From Streptomyces sp. NBS 14/10 (GTDB lineage Bacteria; Actinomycetota; Actinomycetes; Streptomycetales; Streptomycetaceae): a stretch of DNA of 26,320 nucleotides. Position numbers and translations under genes: made by a program. The notes below the pieces were generated by a model. The model made no database searches, had not been told where the DNA came from, and was given only the letters and a program-made list of their open reading frames with translations. Positions 1-11,800 of this stretch are shown in pieces. The DNA lies in the NCBI RefSeq assembly GCF_002224125.1, contig NZ_NCSM01000075.1, positions 231 to 26,550 of the forward strand. Reading direction: 5' to 3'. Every line of letters begins with the position of its first letter. The stretch's first letter is position 1.

Positions 1-372
1 AGCCGGGACAACCGACCCCGGCAACACCGTCGCCTCCGCATGCAACACCCACCCCGCATCCTCACCCACCCGCGAAAACACCCGCACCGAACGCCGACCA
101 CCAACCCCCTCATCACCCACCACCACCTGCACCTGCACACCACCCCGCTCCGGCACCACCAACGGAGCACCCAACATCAACTCCTCAACCACCCCACAAC
201 CCACCTCATCCCCAGCCCGCACCACCAACTCCACAAACCCCGTACCCGGCAACAACACCGCACCCAACACCTCATGATCAACCACCCACCCCTGACCCTC
301 CCGCGACAACCGACCCGTCAACACCACCCCATCCGAACCCGCCGACACCACCACCGCACCCAACACCGGATG
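1..372 (-). other. Module F dehydratase (DH) domain, partial
   Basis: The domain begins HPVLGAVVV and runs off the left edge. HxxxGxxxxP reads [13 protein letters not shown] with His2756 (276-274), so the first catalytic motif is intact. The Asp motif lies outside. Codons end almost only in G or T and Leu is almost always TTG, unlike all the other domains here. Confidence 0.9.
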
Positions 373-3300
373 CCCCACCACACCCAACCCCAACGACACC
401 GGATCACCCACACCGCGCCGCCTCTTGGCCCAGTAGCGCTCGTGCTGGAACGGATAGGTGGGCAGTTCGATCCGCCGGGCGCCGCTGTCCGCGAAGAACG
501 CGGACCAGTCCACCGACTCACCGTGGGCATGCAGTCGCCCGAGCGCGGTGAGCGCGGCGGCGGGCTCCGGCCGGTCCTTGCGTACGAGGGGGACGAACAC
601 CGCCGTATCGGAGGTCACCGACTCCTGGGCCGCCACGCTCAAGGAACCGTCCGGGCCCAGCTCCACAAAGCGCGAGACGCCCTGGTCCGCGAGGAAGCGG
701 ACGGTGTCGGCGAACCGTACGGTGGCCCGGACATGCCGCACCCAGTAATCGGCGGAGCAGAGGTCTTCCGGGTCCGCGGCCCTGCCCGTGACGCTGGAGA
801 CGAACGGGATCGTGGGCGTGTGGTAGGTCAGCCCCTCGGCCACGGCCCGGAACCGGTCGAGCATCGGCTCCATCAGCACCGAGTGGAACGCATGCGACAC
901 GCGCAGCATGCGGGTCCTGCGCCCCTCGGCGCCGAACCGCGCCGCGATCTCGTCGATCACGTCCTTGTCGCCGGACATCACCACCGACCGGGGACCGTTG
1001 ACCGCTGCGATGCTCACTCGGTCACTGACCAGGTCGGACACCTCGTCCTCCGCCACCTGCAGGGCCACCATCGCGCCGCCGGAGGGCAGTTCGGACATCA
1101 GCCAACCACGCGCTGCCACCAGAGCGCAGGCGTCCGCGAGGGACAGGACACCGGCCACATGTGCGGCGGCGATCTCCCCGATCGAGTGCCCCGCCACGTG
1201 GTCCGGCCGCAGGCCCCACGACTCCACCAGCCGGAACACGGCCACCTCGATGGCGAAGAGCGCGGCCTGGGCGAAGTCGGTGCGGTCGAGCAGCTGGTCG
1301 TCCGAGCCCCACAGCACCTCCCGGACGGGCCGTAGAAGGTGGCGGTCCAGCTCGTCGAGCACCGGCTCCAGGGCGGCGGCGAACGCGGGGAAGCGTTCGG
1401 CCAGCTCCCGCCCCATCCCCAGCCGCTGAGAGCCCTGTCCGGCGAAGAGGAACGCGGTCGAGCCGCCCGCACGCGTATCGCCCACGACCAGCGAGGCCGC
1501 GGTCTCGCCGCGGGACAGCGCGGTCAGCGCCTGCCGGGCGTCCGCCGGATCCTCGGCGAGGACCACCGCGCGGTGCTCGAACGCCGAGCGCGAGGTGGCC
1601 AATGAGTACCCGATGTCCAGCGAACGCGGGCGCGGATCGATCGAGTCGGCCAAATCGGTCGAATCGGCCATGAGGGGCAGCAGCCCGGCCGCCTGTGCCC
1701 GCAGGGCCTCCGGCGTCTTGGCCGACAGCAGCCATGGCACGAGAACAGGTTCCGGCCGCTCTACGGTGGGGGTGGGCCGCGCCGGCTGGTGCCGGGACGG
1801 CGGCGCCTGTTCCAGGATGATGTGTGCGTTCGTTCCGCTGATCCCGAAGGACGACACCGCCGCGCGGCGCGGGCCGCCGGTCTGCGGCCACGGCGTGGGC
1901 TCGGTGAGCAGCGCCACGCCCCCGGCCGACCAGTCCACATGGGAGGACGGCTGGTCCACGTGCAGGGTGCGCGGCAGCAGGCCGTGGTGCATCGCCTGCA
2001 CCATCTTGACCACGCCGGCCACCCCCGCGGCCGCCTGGGTGTGGCCGAGGTTCGACTTGATCGATCCCAGCAGCAGCGGCTGGTCGGGGGCGCGGTCCTG
2101 TCCGTATGTGGCCAGGAGCGCCTGGGCCTCGATCGGGTCGCCCAGCGTGGTGCCGGTGCCGTGTCCTTCCACGGCGTCGACGTCGGCGGCCGACAGCCCC
2201 GCGCTCGCGAGGGCCTGCCGGATGACCCGCTGCTGCGCGGGGCCGTTGGGCGCGGTCAGCCCGTTGGACGCACCGTCCTGGTTGACGGCGGAGCCGCGGA
2301 CCAGGGCGAGCACCGGGTGGCCGTTGCGGTGCGCGTCGGACAGCCGCTCCAGGACCAGGACGCCGACCCCTTCGGCCCAGCTCACCCCGTCGGCCGCGTC
2401 AGCGAAGGACTTGCAGCGGCCGTCGGCGGCCAGGCCGCCCTGCGCTCCGAAGTCGAGGAAGGTCTCCGGGCCGGCCATCACCGTCACACCGCCCGCAAGT
2501 GCCATGGAACACTCGCCCTGCCGCAGCGCCTGGGTGGCGAGATGGAGCGCGACCAGCGACGAGGAGCAGGCGGTGTCCACCGTCAGCGCCGGTCCCTGGA
2601 AGCCGAGGGTGTAGGAGATCCGCCCGGAGAGCACGCTCCCCGCCGAACCAGTGCCGAGGAAGCCCAGGGACTCCGGCGGGAACTCGGCGTCGCCGCTCGC
2701 GTAGTCGTGGTACATGATCCCGGCGAAGACGCCGGTGTCGCTGCCGCGCAGGGACAGCGGGTCGAGCCCAGCCCGTTCCAGTGCCTCCCAGGAGGTCTCC
2801 AGCAGCAGCCGCTGCTGCGGGTCCATCGCCAGCGCCTCACGGGGCGAGATACCGAAGAAGCCCGCGTCGAAGGCGCCCGCGTCGTCGAGGAAGCCGCCTT
2901 CCCGGGTGTAGGTGGTGCCCTGGTGTTCGGGGTCGGCGTCGTACAGGGACTCCAGGTTCCAGCCCCGGTCGTCGGGGAACCCGCAGATCCCTTCCCGGTC
3001 CGCGAGGACGAGGTCCCACAGGTCAGCGGGCGACCGTACGCCACCGGGGTAGCGGCAGCTCATCGAAACGATGGCGATCGGGTCGTCGTCAACGGGCACG
3101 GCCGGGCGCGTCGGCCCGGCCGCGGACGCGGCGGTGTGCACCGCGCTGCCGGGCGCCACCAGCTCGTCGTGCAGATGTCCGGCGAGCTCGCGGACCGTCG
3201 GATAGTCGAAGATCAAGGTGGCGGACAGGCGTAGCCCGGTCGCCGCGTTGAGGCCGTTACGCAGTTCGAGTGCGGTGAGCGAGTCGAAGCCGAGGTCCTT

Positions 3301-6300
3301 GAACGCCTGGTCCTCCTCGATCTGGGAGGTGGCCGCGTATCCGAGGACCGCGGCCACCTGACCGCGCACCAGCTCGAGGAGGATGCGGGGCCGTTCGGCC
3401 TCGGCCGCGCCGGCGAGCCGGGCCGCGAGTTCCGTGGGCTCGGGCGCGCCGCGGTGTGCCGCGCGGCGCGCCGGGCCCCGTACGAGATGGCGCAGGAGCG
3501 GCGGGACGTCGGACAGCTTCTCGAGGGTCGCCGTGTCGAGCCGGAACGGCGCCACCACGGCGCGGTCGACGGACAGCGCGGCGTCCAGGAGTTCAAGACC
3601 CTGCTCGGCGGAGATCATCCGGGTGCCGTGGCGGCTCATCCGGTCGAGGTCGGTGTCGGTGAGGGTGCCGGTCATTCCGCCTGGCCGACCTGCCTGGGGC
3701 TGCCAGGCGCCCCAGGCGAGGGAGACGGCGGGCAGCCCCTGGGCCCGGCGGTGCTGGGCGAGCGCGTCGAGGAACGTGTTGGCCGCCGCGTAGTTGCCCT
3801 GGCCGAGCCCGCCGAGGAGGCCGGCGGCCGCGGAGAAGAGGACGAAGGCGGAGAGGTCCCCGGTGAGCTCGTGCAGATTCCACGCGGCGTCGACCTTGGG
3901 CCGCAGCACGGTGTCGACCCGCTCCGGGGTGAGCGATTCGATGGTCGCGTCGTCGAGCACCCCCGCCGTGTGCACCACGGCCGTGAGCGGCCGGTCGGCC
4001 GGTACGGAGTCGAGCAGGTCCGCCAGTGCGGCCCGGTCGGATACATCGCAGGCGGCGACAGTGACCTGTGCGCCTTCGGCGGCCAGTTCATCGCGCAGCC
4101 TGGTGGCGCCGGGCGTGTCGAGGCCGCGCCGACTGGTCAGCAGCAGATGGCGTACACCGTGTCGGGCCACCAGGTGGCGCGCCACCAGGCTGCCGAGTCC
4201 GCCGGTGCCGCCGGTGATGAGCACGGTGCCCGCCGCGTCGGCCCAGGGCGCCGCCTCCCCGCCCGGGGCGGCGAGCCGGGTCAGCCGGGGGGCGTAGACC
4301 TCGCCGCCGCGCACGGCGATACGGGGTTCGCCGGACGCCAGCGAGGCGCGCAATGCGGCGACGTCGACCGGTCCGCAATCGGCACCGGTCAGGTCGGCCA
4401 GGACGATCCGGCCCGGGTGCTCGGCCTGCGCCGAGGCCAGCAGCCCCCACACCGGGGCGAGCGCCGGTGCCACGATGTCCTCGGCGGGCCGAACCGAGAC
4501 GGCCGCCCGGGTGACCACCACGAGCCGGGAGGCGGCGAACCGGTCGTCGGCCAGCCATTCCTTGACCAGCGCGAGCGTGTCGTACAGCGCCTCGCGCACC
4601 GCCGCCGGCAGGTCGCCGGGCGGTACGGGGCGGTCGACGAGTAGGTACGCGGGGGCCGGCGTTCCCTCGTCGACCGCGTCGGCGAGGTCGGCCAGGGTCG
4701 GGTGCCGGGCATCGGCGGCGTCGGCCAGGGCGGTGCCTTCGGGGCCGATCACCACCCAGCCGCCGGCCGCCGGTGTGTCCCCGGCGTCGTACGGTGCCTC
4801 TTCGGCCTCGGCGGGTCCGGTGGTCACCGGCAGCCAGTCGACGCCGAACAGCGAGTCGCGCAGGCCGCGGTGCGACACGCCGTCGACCGGGGACGCGGGC
4901 CGCAGCACCAGCGAGCCGATGGTGGCGACCGGTTGGCCCGCCGTGTCGGCGGCCAGCACCGACACGCCGTCGGAGCCGGTAGGGGTCAGCCGTACCCGCA
5001 GGGACGACGCGCCGACGGCGTGCAGGGCCACGTCCTGCCAGGCGAACGGAATCCTGGCGCCCGGCCCCTGGTCCTGGTCCTGACGCAGCCCGCCCACGGC
5101 GTGCAGGGCGGCGTCCAGCAGCGCCGGGTGCACCCCGAAGGACTCAGCCGCGGCGTGGTGTTCCCGGTCCAGCTCGATATCGGCGAACACCTCATCGCCC
5201 AGGCGCCACGCGGCGCGCAGCCCCCGGAACGCGGGACCGTAGGCGGAGCCGGCTTCCGCGAGCCGGTCGTAGTAGCCGTCGAGGTCGATCGGGTCCGCAC
5301 CGGCCGGTGGCCACGCCGTGAGCGGTTCGGTGGCGGCCTGCCCGCCCGGCGCGAGCGTGCCCACGGCGTGTCGGATCCACGCGGCGCCGTCGTCCGTGTC
5401 GCCGGGCCCGTCGTCCGGGCGCGCGTACACGGTCAGCGGCCTGCGGCCGGCCTCGTCCGGGCCGCCCACCAGGATCTGCAGCCGGGCGCCGCCGCCCTCG
5501 GGCAGCGGTACGGGTGCGTGGATAGTGAGCTCTTCCAGCAGCGGGCAGCCGACCTCGTGTCCGGCGTGCAGGGCCAGTTCGACGAAGGCCGTGCCGGGGA
5601 ACAGCACCGAGCCCGCGATCACATGATCGGCGAGCCAGGGGGTGGCGCGCGTCGACAGGTGGCACGTAAAGACGTGGCCGTCGTCCTCGGCCAGGGCCAG
5701 CCGGGCGCCGAGGAGCGGGTGTCGCGCCGGGGTGAGCCCGAGCCGGTCCGCACCGGGCTCCTCGGGCGGCGGGTTCAGCCAGTAGTGCTCGTTCTGGAAG
5801 GCGTAAGTGGGCAGCTCGACGTGGTGTGCGCCGGAGCCGGCGAAGACCGAGGCCCAGTCGGGGGACACGCCGTTCACATGGAGCCGGGCCACGGCGGTGA
5901 GCAGGGTGCGGGGCTCGGGGCGGCCCTCGCGCAGCAGGGGAATACAGAGCGCGTTCTCTCGGCCGATGGACTCCTGCGCCATCGCCGAGAGTGTTCCGTC
6001 CGGGCCCAGTTCGACGTACCTCGTGACATCCCGGTCGGCCAGCCAGCGGACACCGTCGTAAAAGCGCACCGTCCGGCGTACGTGGGACACCCAGTACGCG
6101 GGGTCGGCCAACTGCTCGGCGCTCGCCGCCTCGCCGGTGACATCGGAGATCAGGGTGATGGCCGGTGGCGCGTACGACAGGCCGCGGGCGACCTTCTCGA
6201 AGTCGGCCAGCATCGGTTCCATCAGCGGGGAGTGGAAGGCGTGGCTCACCTGGAGCCGCTTGGTCTTGCGGCCCAGGGCGCGGAAGTGGTCCGCGAGCCG

Positions 6301-8541
6301 GTCGACGGCCTCGGTGTCACCGGAGACCACCATGGACTCGGGCCCGTTGACCGCGGCGACCGCCACCCGTTCGTCCAACAGCGGCAGCACCTCGTCCTCG
6401 CGGGCGCGCACCGCCACCATGGCCCCGTCCCCGGGCAGCGCCTGCATCAGCCGGCCGCGCGCGGCCACCAGCGCACAGGCGTCGGGAAGGTCGAACACCC
6501 CCGCCACGTGGGCCGCCGCGAGCTCGCCGATCGAATGGCCCAGGAGGTAGTCGGGGCGTGTTCCCCAGGACTCAAGCAGCCGGAACAGGGCAACTTCCAG
6601 GGCGAACAGGCCCGCTTGAGCGTACATCGTCCGGTCGAGGAGGCTCTGGTCCGCTCCGTGTACGACGCTGTCCAAGGGCTGGTCGAGATGCTTGTCCAGC
6701 TCGGCGGCCACGGCGTCCCACGCCTCGGCGAACGCGGGGTGGCCGCGGTGGAGTTCCAGGCCCATGCCGATGCGCTGCGCGCCCTGCCCGGTGAACAGGA
6801 AGGCCAGGTGACCATCGCCCGCGACGCCCTGGACCACGCCGGGGGCGGGTGCATCGTCGGCGAGGGCGGTGAGGGCGGTCCGCAGTTCGTCCCGGTCGGC
6901 GGCGACCACGGCCGCCCGGTGCTGGAGCGCGGCCCGGGTCGTCGCCAGGGACAGGCCGATGTCGGCGGTGGCGGTGTCGGGGTGGGCGTCCAGGTGTGCC
7001 AGCAGACGACCGGCCTGTGCCCGCAGGGCCTGGCCGGTACGCGCCGACAGCGGGTAGGCGAGCACGGCAGGCGCCGCGGCCGAGGCGGGCGCCGGGGGTT
7101 CGGCCGGCGCGGATGGCTCCACGGGCGCAGATGGCTCGGCGGACTCGGGCAGTTCAGCGCCCAGCGGGGCCTGCTCGACGATGAGGTGTGCGTTGGTACC
7201 GCTGACCCCGAAGGATGACACTCCGGCGCGGCGGGGCCGCCCCGTCAGCGGCCACGGGCGCGCCTCCGCCAGCAGCGACACCGCTCCGCCGGTCCAGTCC
7301 ACGGCGGGCGTCGGCTCGTCGATGTGCAGCGACTTCGGCAGCAGGCCGTGCTCGATGGCCAGCACCATCTTCATGACGCCCGCCACGCCCGCGGCCGCCT
7401 GGGTGTGCCCCATGTTGGACTTGATCGAGCCGAGCCACAGCGGATCGGCGGTACGGCCCTGGCCGTACGTGGCCAGCAGCGCCTCGGCCTCGATCGGGTC
7501 GCCCAGCGGGGTGGCGGTGCCGTGCGCCTCCACCGCGTCCACGTCGTCGGTGGTCAGCCCGGCACTCGTCAGGGCGGCGAGGATGGCCCGCTCCTGCGCG
7601 GGCCCGTTGGGCGCGGTCAGGCCGTTCGACGCGCCGTCCTGGTTCACCGCGCTGCCGCTGATCACGGCGAGTACGCGATGCCCGTTGGCGCGGGCGTCGG
7701 CCAGCCGCTCCAGCACGAGGATCCCGGCGCCCTCTCCCCACGCGGTGCCGCTCGCCCCGGCCGCGAAGGTACGGCAGCGGCCGTCCGCGGCCAGCCCGCC
7801 CTGCCGGCTGAACCCGATGAACAGGCCGGGGTCGGCCATCACCGTCGCGCCGCCGGCCAGGGCGATCGAGCACTCGCCCTGGCGCAGCGCCTGCGCGGCC
7901 AGGTGCAGCGAGACCAGGGACGATGAGCACGCGGTGTCCACGGTGAGCGCCGGGCCCTCGAGGCCCAGTACGTATGACACCCGCCCGGACAGCGCGCTGG
8001 AGGTGGTGGCGGTGGTCATGTAGTCCACCGCGCCCTCGCTACGGGCCGCGAGCCGGCTGTAGCCCTGGCCGTTGCTGCCGACGAACACGCCGGTACGGCT
8101 GCCGCGCAGTGACAGGGGGTCGATCCGGGCTCTCTCCAGGGCCTCCCAGCACACTTCGAGCAGCAGCCGCTGCTGGGGGTCCATCACCAGCGCTTCGCGC
8201 GGGGAGATCCCGAAGAACGCGGGGTCGAAGTCCCCTACGTCCGTGAGGAATCCGCCCTCGCGGACGTAGGAGGTGCCCCGTTGCCGCTCTTCCGGGTCGT
8301 ACACCGCGTCGGTGTTCCAGCCCCGGTCGGCCGGGAAGGGCGAGATGGCGTCCCGCCCCTCGGCCAGCAGCTCCCACAGCGACTCGGGGCCGTCCACTCC
8401 GCCGGGGAAGCGGCATCCCATGCCCACGATGGCGACCGGCTCATGCCGCCCGGACTCGGCTTCGCGCAGGCGCTGCCGGGTCTCATGGAGGTCGGCGGTC
8501 ACCCTCTTGAGAAAGTAACGGAGCTTGTCTTCGTTTTCCAT
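1..8541 (-). CDS. Modular type I PKS (docking-KS-AT-DH-KR-ACP-KS-AT-DH...), 3' end outside window
   Basis: The gene starts at ATG 8541-8539, preceded six bases upstream by GAGAGAG, and stays open for 2847 codons to the left edge. The start is supported by a typical N-terminal docking helix beginning at Met1 ([14 protein letters not shown]). Domains by residue: docking 1-29, KS 33-457 (Cys205), AT 575-895 (Ser670; HAFH 767-770), DH 941-1214 (His973, Asp1143), KR about 1230-1645 (cofactor loop 1443-1450, Tyr1584), ACP about 1715-1785 (Ser1754), KS about 1816-2245 (Cys1992), AT about 2360-2680 (Ser2453; HAFH 2550-2553), and the start of a DH (His2756). It receives the chain from the upstream PKS and adds two malonyl-derived units. 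Oddities: KR position 1571 is Ala where the catalytic Ser is expected, and codon use changes sharply below about position 412. The product is not identified. Confidence 0.95.
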   Translation of the reverse strand, partial: MENEDKLRYFLKRVTADLHETRQRLREAESGRHEPVAIVGMGCRFPGGVDGPESLWELLAEGRDAISPFPADRGWNTDAVYDPEERQRGTSYVREGGFLTDVGDFDPAFFGISPREALVMDPQQRLLLEVCWEALERARIDPLSLRGSRTGVFVGSNGQGYSRLAARSEGAVDYMTTATTSSALSGRVSYVLGLEGPALTVDTACSSSLVSLHLAAQALRQGECSIALAGGATVMADPGLFIGFSRQGGLAADGRCRTFAAGASGTAWGEGAGILVLERLADARANGHRVLAVISGSAVNQDGASNGLTAPNGPAQERAILAALTSAGLTTDDVDAVEAHGTATPLGDPIEAEALLATYGQGRTADPLWLGSIKSNMGHTQAAAGVAGVMKMVLAIEHGLLPKSLHIDEPTPAVDWTGGAVSLLAEARPWPLTGRPRRAGVSSFGVSGTNAHLIVEQAPLGAELPESAEPSAPVEPSAPAEPPAPASAAAPAVLAYPLSARTGQALRAQAGRLLAHLDAHPDTATADIGLSLATTRAALQHRAAVVAADRDELRTALTALADDAPAPGVVQGVAGDGHLAFLFTGQGAQRIGMGLELHRGHPAFAEAWDAVAAELDKHLDQPLDSVVHGADQSLLDRTMYAQAGLFALEVALFRLLESWGTRPDYLLGHSIGELAAAHVAGVFDLPDACALVAARGRLMQALPGDGAMVAVRAREDEVLPLLDERVAVAAVNGPESMVVSGDTEAVDRLADHFRALGRKTKRLQVSHAFHSPLMEPMLADFEKVARGLSYAPPAITLISDVTGEAASAEQLADPAYWVSHVRRTVRFYDGVRWLADRDVTRYVELGPDGTLSAMAQESIGRENALCIPLLREGRPEPRTLLTAVARLHVNGVSPDWASVFAGSGAHHVELPTYAFQNEHYWLNPPPEEPGADRLGLTPARHPLLGARLALAEDDGHVFTCHLSTRATPWLADHVIAGSVLFPGTAFVELALHAGHEVGCPLLEELTIHAPVPLPEGGGARLQILVGGPDEAGRRPLTVYARPDDGPGDTDDGAAWIRHAVGTLAPGGQAATEPLTAWPPAGADPIDLDGYYDRLAEAGSAYGPAFRGLRAAWRLGDEVFADIELDREHHAAAESFGVHPALLDAALHAVGGLRQDQDQGPGARIPFAWQDVALHAVGASSLRVRLTPTGSDGVSVLAADTAGQPVATIGSLVLRPASPVDGVSHRGLRDSLFGVDWLPVTTGPAEAEEAPYDAGDTPAAGGWVVIGPEGTALADAADARHPTLADLADAVDEGTPAPAYLLVDRPVPPGDLPAAVREALYDTLALVKEWLADDRFAASRLVVVTRAAVSVRPAEDIVAPALAPVWGLLASAQAEHPGRIVLADLTGADCGPVDVAALRASLASGEPRIAVRGGEVYAPRLTRLAAPGGEAAPWADAAGTVLITGGTGGLGSLVARHLVARHGVRHLLLTSRRGLDTPGATRLRDELAAEGAQVTVAACDVSDRAALADLLDSVPADRPLTAVVHTAGVLDDATIESLTPERVDTVLRPKVDAAWNLHELTGDLSAFVLFSAAAGLLGGLGQGNYAAANTFLDALAQHRRAQGLPAVSLAWGAWQPQAGRPGGMTGTLTDTDLDRMSRHGTRMISAEQGLELLDAALSVDRAVVAPFRLDTATLEKLSDVPPLLRHLVRGPARRAAHRGAPEPTELAARLAGAAEAERPRILLELVRGQVAAVLGYAATSQIEEDQAFKDLGFDSLTALELRNGLNAATGLRLSATLIFDYPTVRELAGHLHDELVAPGSAVHTAASAAGPTRPAVPVDDDPIAIVSMSCRYPGGVRSPADLWDLVLADREGICGFPDDRGWNLESLYDADPEHQGTTYTREGGFLDDAGAFDAGFFGISPREALAMDPQQRLLLETSWEALERAGLDPLSLRGSDTGVFAGIMYHDYASGDAEFPPESLGFLGTGSAGSVLSGRISYTLGFQGPALTVDTACSSSLVALHLATQALRQGECSMALAGGVTVMAGPETFLDFGAQGGLAADGRCKSFADAADGVSWAEGVGVLVLERLSDAHRNGHPVLALVRGSAVNQDGASNGLTAPNGPAQQRVIRQALASAGLSAADVDAVEGHGTGTTLGDPIEAQALLATYGQDRAPDQPLLLGSIKSNLGHTQAAAGVAGVVKMVQAMHHGLLPRTLHVDQPSSHVDWSAGGVALLTEPTPWPQTGGPRRAAVSSFGISGTNAHIILEQAPPSRHQPARPTPTVERPEPVLVPWLLSAKTPEALRAQAAGLLPLMADSTDLADSIDPRPRSLDIGYSLATSRSAFEHRAVVLAEDPADARQALTALSRGETAASLVVGDTRAGGSTAFLFAGQGSQRLGMGRELAERFPAFAAALEPVLDELDRHLLRPVREVLWGSDDQLLDRTDFAQAALFAIEVAVFRLVESWGLRPDHVAGHSIGEIAAAHVAGVLSLADACALVAARGWLMSELPSGGAMVALQVAEDEVSDLVSDRVSIAAVNGPRSVVMSGDKDVIDEIAARFGAEGRRTRMLRVSHAFHSVLMEPMLDRFRAVAEGLTYHTPTIPFVSSVTGRAADPEDLCSADYWVRHVRATVRFADTVRFLADQGVSRFVELGPDGSLSVAAQESVTSDTAVFVPLVRKDRPEPAAALTALGRLHAHGESVDWSAFFADSGARRIELPTYPFQHERYWAKRRRGVGDPVSLGLGVVGHPVLGAVVVSAGSDGVVLTGRLSREGQGWVVDHEVLGAVLLPGTGFVELVVRAGDEVGCGVVEELMLGAPLVVPERGGVQVQVVVGDEGVGGRRSVRVFSRVGEDAGWVLHAEATVLPGSVVPA
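500..1465 (-). other. Module F acyltransferase (AT), malonyl-CoA type
   Basis: The domain starts [20 protein letters not shown] has Ser2453 (1185-1183) and HAFH is at residues 2550-2553 (894-883), both malonyl-type. The conserved Arg of AARGWLM is kept, with Trp in place of the usual basic residue after the Gly. Confidence 0.93.
1805..3097 (-). other. Module F ketosynthase (KS)
   Basis: The domain begins [16 protein letters not shown], with Ser where the other KSs have Gly in IVGM. Active-site Cys1992 is at 2568-2566. The first His motif reads EGHGTGT instead of EAHGTGT (residue 2126 is Gly), but the His is kept. KSNLGHTQ is normal. It looks active. Confidence 0.95.
3185..3400 (-). other. 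Module E acyl carrier protein (ACP)
   Basis: [16 protein letters not shown] carries the attachment Ser1754 (3282-3280). The usual NRL after the helix reads NGL, a small deviation. Downstream is [12 protein letters not shown]. Confidence 0.94.
3610..4860 (-). other. Module E ketoreductase (KR), B-type by LDD, with catalytic Ser replaced by Ala
   Basis: The cofactor loop TGGTGGLG is at residues 1443-1450 and LDD at 1529-1531, giving B-type. Tyr1584 (3792-3790), AAAN and the Lys in RPKVDAAW are present. Thirteen residues before the Tyr, where all four other KRs here have Ser (TCG), this one has Ala1571 (GCG, 3831-3829); the preceding residue is Ser1570. Loss of this Ser is expected to weaken ketoreduction. 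Whether Ser1570 or water compensates cannot be told from sequence. Confidence 0.85.
4900..5721 (-). other. Module E dehydratase (DH) domain
   Basis: The domain begins [10 protein letters not shown]. HxxxGxxxxP reads [13 protein letters not shown] with His973 (5625-5623), and the second motif [10 protein letters not shown] has Asp1143 (5115-5113). Both catalytic residues are present. Confidence 0.93.
5855..6820 (-). other. Module E acyltransferase (AT), malonyl-CoA type
   Basis: The domain starts [20 protein letters not shown] has Ser670 at 6534-6532, and HAFH is at residues 767-770 (6243-6232). Both motifs are malonyl-CoA type. Confidence 0.93.
7170..8446 (-). other. Module E ketosynthase (KS)
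   Basis: The domain begins [15 protein letters not shown]. The active-site Cys205 of DTACSSS is at 7929-7927, with EAHGTAT and KSNMGHTQ histidines. As the first KS of the protein, it takes the chain from ACP D of the preceding subunit. Confidence 0.96.
8455..8541 (-). other. N-terminal docking domain of downstream PKS
   Basis: Residues 1-29 begin [14 protein letters not shown] and continue with [13 protein letters not shown]. This charged, helical stretch directly before the KS is typical of class 1a N-terminal docking coiled coils. It also fixes the start codon. Confidence 0.92.
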
Positions 8542-8591
8542 CTGAATCTCTCTCAATTCAATGGCCGCGGTGTCGGGGAGGGATGCCGGTG
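8542..8591 (-). promoter_or_regulatory. Intergenic spacer with ribosome binding site for downstream PKS gene
   Basis: Fifty bases separate the two PKS genes. On the coding strand the last part is AT-richer than its surroundings and contains GAGAGAG (8554-8548), six bases before the ATG at 8541, a weak but usable Shine-Dalgarno match. I see no terminator hairpin, which supports co-transcription of the two genes. Confidence 0.7.
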
Positions 8592-8860
8592 TCAGGAGAT
8601 GCCGAACTCCTTGCCGATGAAGTCGAACACCTCCTCGTCGGACGCCTCGAGCAGCTGCTCGTCGACTCCGCCCGGGCCACCGTCCAGGTCCTCGTCGCCC
8701 CACTGGGCGAGCAGCTTGGTCAGCCGTTCCCGGACCTGGAGTCGGGTCTCCCGGTGGGTGGTGGCGGTGGCCAGCGTGGCCTCCAGTCGGTCGATCTCGG
8801 CGAGCACCTGGCCCTGGCCGCCCGCGCCCCCGGCCGTGGCCGTGGCCATGTCGTCCGCCG
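8592..8860 (-). other. C-terminal docking domain of upstream PKS
   Basis: After ACP D comes a flexible Gly/Ala-rich stretch and then predicted helices: a coiled-coil-like segment with [13 protein letters not shown] and [15 protein letters not shown], and a final acidic segment ([18 protein letters not shown]) ending at the stop. This is the layout of class 1a (DEBS-like) C-terminal docking domains, which dimerise and bind the N-terminal coiled coil of the next PKS subunit. Confidence 0.88.
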
Positions 8861-11800
8861 TGCCGGCCGGCAGCAACTGCTCCAGCAGGTGCTGCGAGAG
8901 CGCGGTCGGGCTCGGGTAGTCGAACACCAGCGCCCGCTTCAGCCGCAGCTGTGTGGCGGCGGCGAGCCGGTTGCTGAACTCCACCGCGGTCAGCGAGTCG
9001 AAGCCGAGGTCGCGGAACGGCACGCCGGACTCGACCGCGTCGGCCGAGTCGTACCCGAGCACCGCCGCGGCCGTCTTGCGTACGAGCCCGACGACGGCCG
9101 AGACACGCTCCGGCTCGGGCATCCGCGCCAGCCGCTCACGCAGCGACTCGCCGGTACCGTCGGCGGCCTCGTCCGACACCGCCCGCATGGCGCGCCGGGC
9201 CTCGGGGATCTCGCTCAGCAGCGGGCTCGGCCGGACCGCGCTGAAGGTCGGCGCGAACCGGTCCCATGCGAGGGCCGAGACGAAGGCGGTCGGCTCCGCG
9301 CCGGTGACCAGCTGGGCCAACGCCGCCACCGCGAGCTTCGGGTCCATCGCGAGCACACCGGCTCGCTGGGACACCGCCTCCACTGGGGTGTCGGCGGCCA
9401 TTCCGGCGCCGGCCCACAGACCCCACGCCACCGAGGTGGCGGCGAGGCCGTCGGCGCGGCGCCGCTCGGCCAGGGCGTCGAGTACGGCGTTGGCCGCGGC
9501 GTAGTTCGCCTGGCCACGGCTGCCGAGCGCACCGGAGGACGAGGCGAACAGGGCGAACACCGCCAGGTCCAGATCGCGGGTCAGCTCGTCCAGCAGCAGC
9601 GCCGACGCCACCTTCGAGCGGAAGACCGGCTCGTAGCGCTCGGGGGTGAGCCCGTCCATCAGGCCGTCGTCAAGCACACCCGCCGTGTGAACGACGCCGG
9701 TCAGCGGGTGCTCGGCCGGGACGGTGGCCAAGAGGGCGGCCAGCGCGTCCCGGTCGGCCACATCGCACGCGGCGATGGTGACCTGGGCGCCCAGGGCGCG
9801 CAGCTCGGCGCGCAGCTCGTCCGCGCCGGGGGCGTCGGGGCCACGACGGCTGGTCAGCAGCAGATGCTCGGCACCGTTGCCGGCCAGCCACCGGGCGACG
9901 TGTCCGCCCAGCGCGCCCGTGCCGCCGGTGATGAGCACCGTACCGCTGGGCTGCCACGGCTGGTCCGACGCCTCGGCCGGGGCCTGCACCATCCGCCTGC
10001 CGAACACGCCGGTGGAGCGGATCGCCACCTGGTCCTCCCCCGCGTGGGCGGCCAGCGCACCCGCGAAGCGGCCGATGATCCGGTCGTCCAGGTCGGCGGG
10101 CAGGTCGATCAGACCGCCCCAACTGCGCGGGTACTCCAGTGCCGCGACCCGGCCAAGGCCCCAGACGGCGTTCTGCAGCGGGGCCGTCGCCCGGTCCGAG
10201 TGGCCCAGCGACACCGCGCCCCGGGTGACCGCCCACACCGGCGCCTCGATCCCCGCGTCGCCCAGGGCCTGCATCAGGGTGGCGGTCAGCACAACTCCGG
10301 CCGGGACCGACGGGTACTCGGGAAGGGCCGATTCACTCAGTGCCAGCAGCGACAGCACACCCGCGAACTCCGCGCCACCCACGCCGTCCAGGCCACCGAC
10401 GCGATCGGCGACGTAGGACGCCAGTCGGTCGGCCAGTGCGGCGCGATCGGCGTCCCCGACCTCCAGCCGCACCGCGCCGGCTCCCACCGCGCCCGCCAGG
10501 GCGGACACCCACGGGTCGTCGGCCAGGCCCTGCGGTACAACCACCAGCCAGGTGCCCGACGGGGCGGCGGTCTGCGCGGTCACGGGCTTCCATATGGTCC
10601 GGTAGCGCCAACCGTCGACCGTGGAACGCTCGCGCCGCTGCTGCCGCCACGATGACAGCGCGGGCAGCACGGCGCCGAGCGAGTCGGTGTCGACCTCCAG
10701 CCGCGCGGCCAAGGACTCCAGCTCCTCCTCTTCGACGGCGGCCCAGAACTCCGCGTCCACCGCTTCCTGGTCACCGGGCAGCGGCTCGGTCCCGGCCGCC
10801 TCGGGCCAGAACCGCTGCCGCTGGAACGCGTAGGTCGGCAGTTCGATACGGTGTGCGCCGGTCGCGGTGCAGAAGTCGGCCCAGCCGGTGTGCACACCAC
10901 GGACGAAGAGCTCGGCCAGCGACAGGGCGAAGCGGTCCAGTCCCCCCTGGTCACGGCGGAGCGTGCCGGAGACCACGGCGGTCTCGTCGACGTCGTCGAC
11001 GGTCTCCTGGACCGCGACGGTGAGTACGGGATGGGCACTGATCTCGATGAACGCGCGGTGGCGCCGGGTCAGCAGCTCCCGTACGGCGGGCTCGAAGCCG
11101 ACCGTCTGCCGAAGGTTGCGGTACCAGTACCCGGCGTCCAGCTCGCCGCCCTCAAGCCACTGTCCGGTCACCGTGGACAGGAACGGCACCTCCGCGGTGC
11201 GCGGAGCGACCGGTGCGAGCTCCGCCAGCAGTTCCTCGTGAAGCTCCTCGACGTGCGCGGAGTGCGAGGCGTAGTCCACCGCGATACGGCGGATACGCAC
11301 CTCCTCGCCCGTCAGCTCCTCGACCAGCTCATCCAGGGCCTGCTGGTCACCCGACACCACGACCGACTGGGGGCCGTTCACGGCGGCGACCGACACCCGG
11401 CCGCCCCACCGCTCCAGCCGCGCCTCGACCTCGGCAACCGGCAGCGGCACCGACGCCATGCCACCAGCACCGGCAAGCCGGCGCGCGATGGCCTGGCTGC
11501 GCAACGCCACCACCCGCGCGCCGTCCTCCAACGACAACGCACCGGCTACACACGCCGCGGCGATCTCACCTTGGGAGTGACCCACCACCGCGTCCGGCTC
11601 CACACCATGCGCACGCCACAGGGCCGCGAGCGAGACCATCACCGCCCATGACACCGGCTGCACCACATCAACCCGGTCCAACGACGGCGCGCCTTCAACC
11701 TGCCGCACGACGTCCATCAGCGACCAGTCGATAAACGGCGCAAGCGCAGCAGCACACTCCCCCAGCCGTTCCGCGAACACCGGGGACTCGTCCAGCAGCC

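Noticed and set aside
40..1335. A 431-codon plus-strand open frame rich in His, Pro and Thr
   Set aside because: It is the mirror of the G/T-ending codon patch in the module F DH and the AT upstream; no domain, no ribosome binding site, and full overlap with a well-supported PKS frame.
8542..8591. A terminator or independent promoter in the gap between the two PKS genes
   Set aside because: Only a small CCGCGG palindrome and an AT-richer run were seen; no stem-loop and no convincing -35/-10 pair in 50 bases.
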